A stretch of DNA of 58,255 bases from an uncultured Erysipelotrichaceae bacterium (GTDB taxonomy: Bacteria > Bacillota_I > Bacilli_A > RF39 > UBA660): assembly GCA_902780585.1 (NCBI GenBank), contig CACZGA010000004.1, forward strand, positions 1 through 58,255. Reading direction: 5' to 3'. A program made the translations under genes and the position numbers. The notes beneath the pieces are model-generated. The model was given only the letters and a program-made list of their open reading frames with translations, did not search any database and had not been told where the DNA came from. Positions within the stretch are counted from its first letter, which is position 1; each line of letters begins with the position of its first letter. Positions 6,990 through 16,611 of the stretch are shown here, in pieces.

Positions 6990-8411
6990 TTAATCAATAG
7001 GATTAAGTATCATTTCAAATTTACTGATATCGAATGTAGAATGTCCTTCATCATTTCTATTTTCATCAATTAAGAAGTCATTATCTTCAAATATAGTAGG
7101 TAATGAAACTATTCCCCAAGTTTTTCTTGGATTATTTGGATTTCCTCCAAATATATCATTTCCCCAAGGATTAACTTCTTTAACAGTTCCATTAGGATAA
7201 GTATATTTAAATGTAATCGTAGAAGCTAATTCTCCTGTATATTCTACAGTCATTTTAGGATACTTTGCACCATCAGCATTTACTGCACCTTCCCAACAAC
7301 GCTCACAATTCTCATAAATATAATTTCCATTATCATCTAATATATAATCATCAGTTCCTTGTTCTTTCTAAGCATCAGCTATAGTAGCAACTCTTTGCTC
7401 AGTAGTATTCCATAAATCCTCTTTAGTAGGAGCATTTTCCTAATCAGACCAAGCATAATACTATTCTAATACAGTATTACTATTATATGATTCTTCGTCA
7501 TTTATTAAAGCATAATATTTAGAAGTATCATTAGCTTTCTTATATTCATAATAAGTATCAATACTAGAATCAGCACATAAGGATTCAAAATTTACACTTT
7601 CACATTCTCCGTTATTATATGTTATATTTAAGAATGTAGAAAGAGATTTAGGAAGATTACTTACTTGAGTATTCTTAATATTATTAGCAATTCTCTCCAT
7701 TGCAGAGAATGTTAGGTATTTAAAAGCATTTCCATATTTATTTATGAACTTTTCAGCATAAATAGCTTTTACAACTTCTAATACAACGTCTTCAGACCAA
7801 ATATTAATTGAATATAAATCTTCACCAATACCTAGTTTAATACTATTAACTTTAAAAAGACTATCTCCTCTAGTAGCTAATCCCTAATTATAGTTAGATC
7901 CTTTTAGGAAAGATTTATCAATATATTCTTCTGTCATATATTCATAATTTCCAGGACTTAACCAGAATGGCAAAGAATTCATTACTAGTTGAACATTTCT
8001 TAAATCAAAATTATCTTTTCCTTTTAATAATCCTTTAATATAATCAAATATTTCTTGATTAAATTTATTTATGTATTTATTGTCAAAAACATCAGGATGA
8101 GATTGAACAACTTTTCCATCAACTACTTTATCTCCTTCTTCAATTAAATACTATAATGGGAAATAACGTTTAATAGTTCTTTCTGAATCTGTAATAAATT
8201 CTGCTACAATATAAGGAACTTTATCTATATAAGCTTCTGGCTGAAGATCTACTATCATTCCATCAGCTTTACTTGAATCAATATCTACTAAATAACTACT
8301 ACAACAATCTATATCAAACTTCTTCTTTTTTGATTCAATATCAAAGATTGTATCGTTTGATATGTAATAAACGTTTTTTCTCCATTTGAGATTTGTTAAA
8401 TTTTTAATCAT
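6990..8411 (-). CDS. hypothetical late protein (TAG-recoded)
   Basis: With TAG read as Gln, one frame runs from the ATG at 8411 to a stop at 6990, giving 473 aa. Read with the standard code it breaks into pieces ending at TAG (minus-strand CTA near 8150, 7886, 7460, 7440 and 7370). The N-terminus reads MIKNLTNLKWRKNVYYISND. The protein is soluble and acidic, with Tyr- and Asn-rich patches. I do not recognise it. Recoding, length and position in a late-type block suggest a virion or late accessory protein. It follows the 1122-aa gene by five bases, so both are probably on one minus-strand transcript. Confidence 0.8.
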
Positions 8412-8416
8412 AATGT

Positions 8417-11400
8417 TTAAGACATAAACTAACTATATGCTCCTAAATTTTCTCTATTAATTGTTTGTCCATTAATTGTAACTTCTTTAGAAGGAGCACC
8501 ATTATCTACTTTTTTATTTAATAAATTACCTAATTTGTTCATAGCAAAGTTTCCAGCAGCTCCGATTATACTTTGAATCGTACTTGTTCTTTGTGCAGTT
8601 TCTTGCTATTTTAATTCTAGTTCTCTTTGTTCTTTTTCCTTCTACTACTTTAAAAGTTCAGGAAGTTTTAGCTAATAATTTAACCAGCTAGTAAAAGCTG
8701 TACCTCCCATAGCATTAGGATTCTAAATTTGATTTTGAATTTCTAATCCAAACTATCCTTTTTTAACTTTCTTACTAGCAGCTTTACTCATCTTAGGATT
8801 ACTATCTAAAACATTAACTCCTGTTCTAAAAGCTCCTCCTTTCTTTAATCTAAATCTAAATTTTTGTCTATATTCTTCTATTAAAGCTTTTCTTTCTTTC
8901 CAAGCCTGTTTATATGCAGGAGTTCCTTTAGCGTGTTTAGATAATCTAAGTTCTATATTATGATGTCTTTTAGCAAATGTAGAATACTTACCTAAAACAT
9001 TCCAATCTTCTGTATCCTAAGCAGCAGTTCTTGTACTTCTTCCAGAATAAGTATGTCTAAGATCTCCATCTTCATAAGTTTCATTATACTTTGCTTTTAA
9101 CTACTAATTTTTAGAAGGAGTTTCTTTCTTTTCTTGATAACGTTCTTTAGCAGTCCTTTTCGGAGCTTTCTATTCAATCCTCTAAACAGAATTTAATTTT
9201 TTCTATAAAGGCTAAGCTTGTTTAGGATATCTTATGTCAATAGGATCAAATCCATCTAATTTTAATTCATAAGAAGGTCTTCCTGTAGGTAACTAAGCAT
9301 TTATCTAATTTTCAGGATTCATTTTATTCCAATCCTAAACAGCAAGTTTCTCAGCTGGATTAGTTGGAGGATTTTTCATATTTCCTAGTTTAGTATCTCT
9401 TACACTCAATCCAGTTTCAGATATTGATTGAGTTCCAGATGTAGGAGTTACTTCATTACCTTTAATAAATCCTTTTCCGTAAGTAACATTATCAATATTT
9501 CTAGCATTTAGTATACTTTCTGCATTACTTTCAAACGATTTTAATATATTTTTATCACCAGTTCTAAAAAATTCCTTCCATTTTCCTATATTTTTTGTTA
9601 CTATATCTTTAGCCATAGAAGGAAATTTATTAATTAATTCAAATAAATTCGGAGCTTCTTTTTCTATTATTTCAACTCCTTTATTCATTCTTCCAGGAAG
9701 AATAGTAGGAGTTCCTGTTTGTGGACCAAACTTAGCTCCTGGCTAAGGTCCTCCTTCTTTAGAACCGTAGAACAAAGCTAATGGACTATCAGAAGATCCG
9801 AATTTAGCAGCACCAAAGAAAGGCATAGATCCAATACCTTTACCAGTAGTATCTCTTCTTCTATCTACATTTGTTATTAATCCATACTAACCTTTTAGTA
9901 TTCCTCCATCTTTATATACCTATCTTTTTAATTTAAATTCTTCTATAATACTTCCACCAAGACGATGTTTGAAGTGTCTTGCGTTGTCAGCAAACGTAGC
10001 TCTCTTTACTAAAGTAGGATTACCAGAAGCTTTAGCTTTTCTAATACATTCATCTGTTACTTTACCTCCGCAATAATCTGTGAACTTTCCTCTATTTTCT
10101 TTTTTAATATGGATTCCACTTCCTTTCTTTAAAAATTCTAATACATTCATTTTACCTCCTTGTTTCTTTTTGTATAAAAATGGGTGTGGTATAATTATCT
10201 CTCCGTTAACCACTTTAGCATCAATTCCTCCATACGGATTAACCCAATTATGAAAGGCTTCTAAAAATTCCTACTATGTAGCTTCTCCTGTTTTAGTTTT
10301 TTCTAATAAATCTGAAATAAATTTATTATCAATACTTTGACTATTAAATGTAGTAAATCCATCAGGAGAATATCTTAGATAATATGGACTATTTTCCCTG
10401 TTAGCCTATTTTAATAAAGCTAAATATGAATCAGTAGATAATCCGTCTTCCCTTCTTTTCCATTTTTCAGGATGCATTAACTAATTCCTAATATCTTCCC
10501 AAGTAGTACGTCCTGAACCAATAATATTCCCATTATTATCTTGTCTATATCCTTTTTTAGAAAGCTCTTTAAACTATCTTATTAAAGTAGCTCCTTTTGG
10601 TAACATTCCTTCATCTCCAGATAGATAAACACCAGGACGCAAACTCTATTGTACTCCACTCCAAAAATCTCGCATTATATTTTTACTTATTCTAGGAGAT
10701 TGAGTTTCTATTAATGTTTTTTTAGCTAACTCCTATTCTGGTGTTTCCGTAATAAAATGTACAGCATCATTTTTTGGGGCTGTTAAAAATATTTTACTAT
10801 AACCATGTCTACCAGATCCAGCAGAAGCTTCTCCTACCCTAATATTGAATTCTGGAGAAATATTAAACATCCTATAAGAGTTATAACCAATTCCAAAATT
10901 TCCATTTCCGTCTGTAACTAATTCATAAGTTCCTCCATTTGGCCTATTCCAGGCCCAAGATAATCTTCCACTAGAAGGAACTCCATCATCAATAAGCTAT
11001 CTTAAGGCAGAAATATTTCCATTTGGAGATACCCATGATGGTTCAGCAGTTTCCATATTAATTGTGGGAAGTTGTCTATGCTAACCACTATTTATATACT
11101 GATTTAAATCTTCTAAAGCATCTTTCTAAAATCTATTTAAATTAGTTTTTTCATGTTTAGTTAATCCTAATTTTGTAACTAAATCTATTTTAGAAGGTCT
11201 TTCAAAAAATTTTAAAGAAGTTAATCCAGATTCATTCTATTTAACAACTGGCTAATATAATAAAGAAGTAGCTTGTGAAGTTATTGTAGGAACAGTTCCA
11301 TTAAAAGAATTTTTAAAAGCATTGCCTACAAAATATCCTCTTCCCCAATTTCCTAATTGAGTAGTAGGAGCATATTTAGCAATATTCCATAATCCAGTTT

Positions 11401-11785
11401 TAGCTAAAGCTCCGATTCCATTTAATCCTACTCCTCCTACATAAAATGAAAGAAGAGGATCTGCTCCAGACATTCCAACAATTTGAGGTCTCTATTCATA
11501 TTCATCTTTTTTACCTCTAAGTTTTTCTGATATAGTAACTTTTCTTTTAAGAGTAGGACGCATTTCCATTCTAGATTTTATTTCTTCTTCTTTTCTTTTT
11601 GCTTCCTATTCCTAATACTACTAAGCCTAAACTCCTTCTTCTCTATATCTATTTCCTCCAGAATTATTCATTCCAGGAACTCTAATAACTTGACTTTCAA
11701 GCTAAGCTATTTGTTCTGGAGTAAATTTTATTCTTAGTGGATCTCCAGCTGCAGTCTGCATCTTTCTAATCTATTTTTTATTCAT
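8417..11785 (-). CDS. large late virion-associated protein (TAG-recoded)
   Basis: A 1122-aa frame, start ATG at 11785, stop TAA at 8419-8417, rich in TAG (the first at codon 5, MNKKQ). Separate standard-code fragments at 11252-11473, 9920-10213 and 9335-9688 all lie in the same frame, which confirms one gene. A central segment (about residues 545-610) has the pattern KKGSGIHIKKENRGKFT, then two Cys, then KRATFADNARHFKH. I recall this pattern from virion-associated proteins of gut Bacteroidota phages. The C-terminal part is Lys/Arg-rich and helical, ending near GAAGNFAMNKLGNLLNKK, which could contact membrane or DNA. The exact role is unknown; a virion cargo or tail-associated protein is the best guess. 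Confidence 0.8.
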
Positions 11786-11932
11786 ATTTTATATAAAGTG
11801 TTAAATTTAAACTATTTATCTTATTCAAAAACTTGATTTTTGTATTTTTAAATATTATTTATTTTGACATCATTAAATGTATCAATACTTTAGAAAAGAT
11901 AAAAATTATTTTAATTAAATGATAAAACAAAT
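11786..11932. promoter_or_regulatory. divergent late promoter region
   Basis: A 147-base A/T-rich gap between the minus-strand 1122-aa gene and the plus-strand late cluster. It probably holds both late promoters. On the minus side TTAACACTTTATATA stands just before the ATG, resembling TTAACTTT-ATATAT stretches before other late genes (40219, 48060). Confidence 0.4.
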
Positions 11933-12610
11933 ATGATTTTAGAATGGATTAAAAATGTGTGGGAGTTTATAAATAAAATCCATCCTGAAACAAGAAGTTT
12001 AATAATTATTATACTTTTTGGGTGGATGATGTACTCACAGATAACAACTGAAACTGCAAAGTAGATAGATGAAAAACACAAACAAGAAATTGTTAATAAT
12101 AAAAGAGCTGAAAGATACTCTAGAGAAAAAGCTATTGATATTAATGAACAAGTTCAACAAATAGCTGAAATAGATTAGGACGCTTTTGATGTATTACTTT
12201 TAAATTATCATAATAATACTCAAAGTTTACAAGGTTACAAATATTTATATTTATCTTGTCTCACCGAAGCTCCGAGATCATTAGATACTCCTACTTTACA
12301 ACAGTAGTGGAATAAATTAGACTATATATATTACGCAGACGAACTAGCAAAAATACACGGGCAAAGTTTTGTTAAATTTGAAAATATTGAAGATATGCAA
12401 CATAATCTTCCAAAACTTTATAGATTAGTAAAAGCAAGCGAAACAAAAGCAGTTTCTTTCTTTACTATAGAAGGACACGATTCACAAATTGGATTAATTA
12501 TTATATTTTATAATGACTCTAAGAAATATGACTATAAATATGCAGGAAGAATTTTACCACACATTTAGAAACTTGCTTTGTTGTTAGATTATGATAGAAG
12601 TAACAAATGA
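11933..12610 (+). CDS. membrane-anchored protein next to the amidase, possible holin/spanin function
   Basis: A 225-aa protein with four in-frame TAG. It has one clear N-terminal membrane segment (about residues 22-40, RSLIIIILFGWMMYSQI), followed by a charged helical stretch (about 45-75) and a soluble domain. It overlaps the amidase start (ATGA at 12607-12610), the usual sign of a lysis pair. A single N-terminal anchor with a coiled stretch suits an inner-membrane spanin-like or signal-anchor role; a classical holin usually has more membrane segments. The family is not recognised. Confidence 0.65.
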
Positions 12611-13212
12611 AAACAATTATATTAGGAACAGCTCATTTAAAAAGTACACCTGGAAAATGTTCTCCTGATGGAAAATTTAAAGAGTATGAATATTCTAGAG
12701 AAGTATGTAAGGCTATAAAACTAATTTTAAATAATTTAGGATATAAAGTTTTCATTGATATAGAAGATGATGATTTAAATGTTACACAATCTTAGGAATT
12801 ATGTCTAAGATGTAAAGTTGTTAACGATTTATAGAAGATTTATGGGAATTGTATATACATTTCAATTCATGTGAATGCATCATCTTCTGATGGAAAGTGG
12901 CATAATGCTACTGGATGGGAAGCTTATACTTCTGTAGGAGTAACATCAGCAGATAGGTTAGTTAAATATTTATATGATGCTGCTGAAAATAATTTATTAG
13001 AAAAGAAGATAAGAAAAGACTTTTCAGATGGAGATTCTGATAAAGAATCCAATTTTTATGTTCTTAAACATACTTTATGTCCTGCTGTACTAACAGAAAA
13101 TTTCTTTTAGGACAATAAAGAAGATGTTGAATTTTTAACAAGTCCATTAGGATTTCATTAGATAGTGAGAATTCATGTAGAGGGAATACTAAAATATATA
13201 CAAGATAATTAA
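12607..13212 (+). CDS. N-acetylmuramoyl-L-alanine amidase (Amidase_3), endolysin
   Basis: A 201-aa zinc amidase that would cleave the bond between muramic acid and the stem peptide. Visible motifs are ILGTAH with the first metal His (H10), an acidic YEYSRE segment supplying the Glu ligand (about E28), SIHVNAS with the second His (H88), and LTENFF with the catalytic Glu (E164). The length fits a stand-alone Amidase_3 catalytic domain. Four TAG codons must be read as Gln; without them the gene is cut into fragments at 12795 and 13110. There is no signal peptide, so release would depend on a membrane partner, probably the preceding gene. Confidence 0.9.
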
Positions 13213-13240
13213 GTACAATATTTAAAATGTTATATGTTAT

Positions 13241-14146
13241 ATGGAATATGATAAAATTAATAAAGATGTAGGATTTATAGAGAGTACTCATACTTATAAA
13301 AATTTAAAAGACGATTCTATACAATATACGTCTGTTACTACAATGATTGGTAAATATGAACCTGAATTTGATAAAGAATTTGTCTCAAAATATAAAGCAA
13401 TCGAAAGATTATTATCTCCTTCTGATTGGAAAAAAGAAAAAGGAGGTTTATGGAGATCTAAGAAAATACCTAAAGATTTTTTAGAAGTATATAATATATC
13501 AGAGAATGAACTTAATCAAGTTCAACAAGACATTCTCGATGAATGGGCTAAGATTAATAAAGATTCTTGCGAAAGAGGAACTAAAATTCATTCTCAATTG
13601 GAAAATTCATTCTATAAAGCTGGTTCCAATATTACTTTAAAAAAATTTGGAATTGGAGGTAAATTTGAATGTAAAAAGAATTATAATGACTTAGACTTGG
13701 AATATGGTATATATCCAGAATATTTAATTTATTATGATGATCCTAAATTAGATTTACATATTGCTGGACAAATTGATTTATTAGTTAAAAACAAAAATGA
13801 TATTCACATCATTGACCACAAGAGTAATAAAAAAATCGACTTAAAAGGATTTTATAATAGTTCTACTAGAACAACAGAAAAACTAAAATATCCTTTAACA
13901 AACTTAGATAATTGTAATTTTAATGTTTATCAACTTCAATTATCTACTTATGCTTGGATAATTCAAAAAATTAATCCAAAGTTTGTTATTAAAAGTTTAA
14001 CTCTTAATCACTATGATCATGATGGAAATAATACACTTTATCCATGTTCATATTTAAAAGATGATGTAGAAAAAATGTTAAAGCATTTTGCTAAACAACA
14101 AAAATTAGAAAAACAAAAACAAAAGTATGCACGTATAGAATATTGA
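13241..14146 (+). CDS. PD-(D/E)XK family nuclease
   Basis: A 301-aa protein with a RecB-like nuclease core: an upstream Glu in ERGTKIHSQLE, then IAGQIDLLV (D179), HIIDHKSNKK (D192-x-K194) and a conserved-style QLQLSTYAW helix. This is the E...D...DxK...Q signature of the PD-(D/E)XK superfamily. It has no internal TAG and ends in TGA. It could take part in DNA processing, recombination or packaging; crAss-like phages often carry such a nuclease near the late genes. The next gene begins 20 bases before its stop. Confidence 0.85.
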   Translation: MEYDKINKDVGFIESTHTYKNLKDDSIQYTSVTTMIGKYEPEFDKEFVSKYKAIERLLSPSDWKKEKGGLWRSKKIPKDFLEVYNISENELNQVQQDILDEWAKINKDSCERGTKIHSQLENSFYKAGSNITLKKFGIGGKFECKKNYNDLDLEYGIYPEYLIYYDDPKLDLHIAGQIDLLVKNKNDIHIIDHKSNKKIDLKGFYNSSTRTTEKLKYPLTNLDNCNFNVYQLQLSTYAWIIQKINPKFVIKSLTLNHYDHDGNNTLYPCSYLKDDVEKMLKHFAKQQKLEKQKQKYARIEY

Positions 14147-14342
14147 TGAAAGACAAAGGATATGTAATGAATGTCCTATTTATAATCCCGGAAAAGGAAT
14201 TTGTAATCCTAAATTATGGGTTAATCCAGATACTAATGAAGTAAGTACACATGCTAAAACAGGATTTATCCAAGGATGTGGATGTATATTAGCAAGTAAG
14301 ATAAAGAATTTATCTAATCATTGTGTTGCAGGGAAATGGTAA
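14127..14342 (+). CDS. small zinc-ribbon-like protein
   Basis: A 71-aa protein with one TAG (codon 4, MHVQ). Its cysteines are arranged as CNECPIY, C in GICNP, GCGC and a last C before VAGKW, which looks like one or two zinc-binding knuckles. It overlaps the nuclease gene by 20 bases and the next zinc-ribbon gene by one base. The partner is unknown; it may bind nucleic acid or act in head assembly. Confidence 0.7.
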
Positions 14343-14557
14343 TGACTCTCTTTAAAAAATTACGAAATATAATAATAGGTAACTGGAGAAACTTAACTGG
14401 TTACACATCAGATGAAACTAAACGTAGAAGATAGATATGTAATAAATGTGATTCAAATATAGGATTTGCTGGAATAAGATATTGTGAACAATGTGGTTGT
14501 CCAATAAAATCTAAGACTACAGTTGAATCAGAAAAATGTTTAATGAATAAATGGTAA
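14342..14557 (+). CDS. second small zinc-ribbon-like protein
   Basis: A 71-aa protein with one TAG (RRRQ). It has CNKC and CEQCGC clusters about 20 residues apart, a C-x2-C...C-x2-C zinc ribbon, and a basic N-terminus. The C-terminus ends NKW, as in the preceding gene (GKW), and the spacing (ATG overlapping the previous TAA) suggests the two are translated together and may be related. Confidence 0.7.
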
Positions 14558-14558
14558 T

Positions 14559-15149
14559 ATGGAACAAAGACCTATTTTAAGTGAGAAAGAAAAAATAGCA
14601 TTGATGAATGCTGGAGATAGTACAAGTAGGATAATGACCTTAGATGGAACTACTGCAGATGATGTAATTCAACAAAGACGTACTAAAGAATTTAATAAGC
14701 AAGTTGATGCTTATGTTGAAAAATTAAACGAACATTCAGCTAATTTAGAGGAATATTCAAAACAAATAGCAGAGAATGTTGAATCAATAGAAATAATGCC
14801 TATCGGTCCATATATAATGGTTAAGTTGTTTGATGAAAATCCATTCCAAAGAATTGTAAGAGACGATAAATCAGGATTAATTCTTGACTTAGGTGGACAG
14901 AAACCTCAATATAAGAATACTGATAACGGACAAATAGAAGAAGAAGAGAACTTTATAAAAGTTGGAGTAGTACAAGAAGTAGGTCCAGAATGTAAATATA
15001 TACAACCTGGAGATACTATCTTTACAACTAAACCATCTTTAGTTCCAATTCCTTTCTATAAACAAAACTTATATCAAGTTGCTGAAAATAGAGTTATGGC
15101 AGTAGTTAATGAAGGACTTACAGAAAGATTTAAAAATTTAAAGAAATGA
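14559..15149 (+). CDS. GroES/Cpn10-like protein
   Basis: A 196-aa protein. Residues 1-70 are helical and charged. Residues about 75-190 follow the co-chaperonin pattern: IMPIGPYIMVKLFD (the P-x-G-x-x-x-V-K strand), SGLILDLGG, VGVVQEVGPECKYIQPGDTIF, and YQVAENRVMAVVN at the end. Phage T4 gp31 is a known phage co-chaperonin used for capsid folding, and a similar role is possible here. The mobile-loop region is less clear, so this is a fold-level call. No internal TAG. Confidence 0.55.
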   Translation: MEQRPILSEKEKIALMNAGDSTSRIMTLDGTTADDVIQQRRTKEFNKQVDAYVEKLNEHSANLEEYSKQIAENVESIEIMPIGPYIMVKLFDENPFQRIVRDDKSGLILDLGGQKPQYKNTDNGQIEEEENFIKVGVVQEVGPECKYIQPGDTIFTTKPSLVPIPFYKQNLYQVAENRVMAVVNEGLTERFKNLKK

Positions 15150-15370
15150 TGAATGACGAGAAAATATACTTCTCTCCTGGTTAGAGAGTAATCTTAAAAT
15201 AGGAGATTGATTACAAACCTATAATGGTTGTATAGAAAGTAGAAAGAAATATTATTAGAAATAGAGAAGGTAATGATTTACTTAGAGGGATCAAATGTCG
15301 TTGGTTTACAAAAGATGGATTCTTATAGGAAGCAGTCTTCTCTACTAAAGATTTAAAATTAATTGATTAA
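15146..15370 (+). CDS. small hypothetical late protein
   Basis: A 74-aa protein with four TAG codons (GQR, KQE, VQK, LQE contexts). Two consecutive ATG codons (15146 and 15149) are possible starts and overlap the previous stop. The sequence reads as a small beta-rich domain (YFSPGQRVILKQEIDYKPIM). Function unknown; it lies in the block leading to the terminase. Confidence 0.65.
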
Positions 15371-15375
15371 CTACT

Positions 15376-16011
15376 ATGGATGAAAATAAATTAATGATAC
15401 AGTTCCTTTCTGAAGAATTAGGAACAAATGATCCAAAGAAAATTTAGAACTATTTAAAAGGATTAGATGAATCTAAACAAAAAGCTTTAGCACAAAAATA
15501 CCAATAGTGGAAAGAAGCTAAGAAAAAGAAATAGGCTACTAAAGCAGCTCATGGTGCTAAATTAGATTATATAAAATCACTTAAACATATTTGTCCAGAA
15601 GGAGAAGAACTTGTTTATTTTAAACAAGGAGGTTCTGTAAAATGTGGTTGTGTAGGAAAGAAGTTAGAAGAAGGAGCTAAAGTTAAAAAGGCTTCTACTG
15701 GAGCTGTTACTAGATTTAAAGAAGGAAAGAAAGTATCAAATAATGATTCTACAAAAATTGTAAATGCTATAGGTACTATCACTGGAACTAAATCTGGATT
15801 TGATAGAGCAGCTAAAGAGAAAAAAGAAAAAGAAAGAAAGCCAGTAACTAATGTTGCAACTTAGGATAAGAATCCTGGTTCTACTAAACAACCTATGCTA
15901 GAAGCTCTAGAAAGACAACACCATAAGAATAATTATAAAAATTTATAGAGTGGTGGAGCAGTAGCCAAATTTAAATCTGCTAAATGTGGTTCTAAAATGA
16001 AGAAAAAATAA
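15376..16011 (+). CDS. Cys-containing conserved late protein
   Basis: A 211-aa Lys-rich protein with five TAG codons. A segment CPEGEELVYFKQGGSVKCGC (about residues 75-94) resembles a C...G...YF..GG...C.C pattern that I recall from many gut Bacteroidota phage proteins. A second Cys/Lys cluster ends the protein. It is probably virion-associated and DNA- or membrane-interacting because of its strong positive charge, but the role is not known. Confidence 0.7.
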
Positions 16012-16032
16012 TTAGTTAAATAAATATGTAAT

Positions 16033-16611
16033 ATGAATATATGGGATTATGATTAGAAAACTGGAAAAGCAGTATTAGTTACTGCTGATTTAGTTTTAAT
16101 TGATGAATTTAAAAAACTATTAGAACCCTCAAGAAATAAATGTAAAGAAGATTCTTCTGGATTAAATCATATCCGAGCAGATAAAGAATTTACTTATATT
16201 TATCTTGCTATTGATTGGAAATCTCCTTATAGTGGATTTTCTAATTAGGAAAAACACGAAGCAGCTTTATAGGATGCAGAATTAACTGAAGAAGAATGGA
16301 ACGATCCCACATTTAGAGCTGCTTGTCGAAAATATGTTGCTTTGTAGGATTCTAATAGATATGTAAGATTATTACACGCAAGTTAGGAAGTAACTGATAA
16401 AATTATAGATTACTTTGAAAACTTAGATTTAAATGCTACAGACGATTAGGGTAAACCTTTAGTTAAAATTGCAGATATTCAAAAAGCAATGGATTAGTCA
16501 GTTAAGTAGATTGAATCTTTAAAATAGATTGAAGCTCTTGTTAAGAAAGAACTTACCGAACAAAGCTAGATTCGTGGTGGTGCTGTTGAAGGATTTATGC
16601 CTGATGTATAA
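16033..16611 (+). CDS. conserved protein upstream of terminase
   Basis: A 192-aa protein with ten TAG codons, one of the most TAG-rich genes for its length. It starts MNIWDYDQKTGKAVLVTADL and has a coiled C-terminal part (about 150-180) in which several Gln are all TAG. It overlaps the terminase start by one base (TAATG). The position suggests a role near packaging, such as a small terminase or an assembly factor, but no small-terminase DNA-binding motif is visible, so function stays open. Confidence 0.75.
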
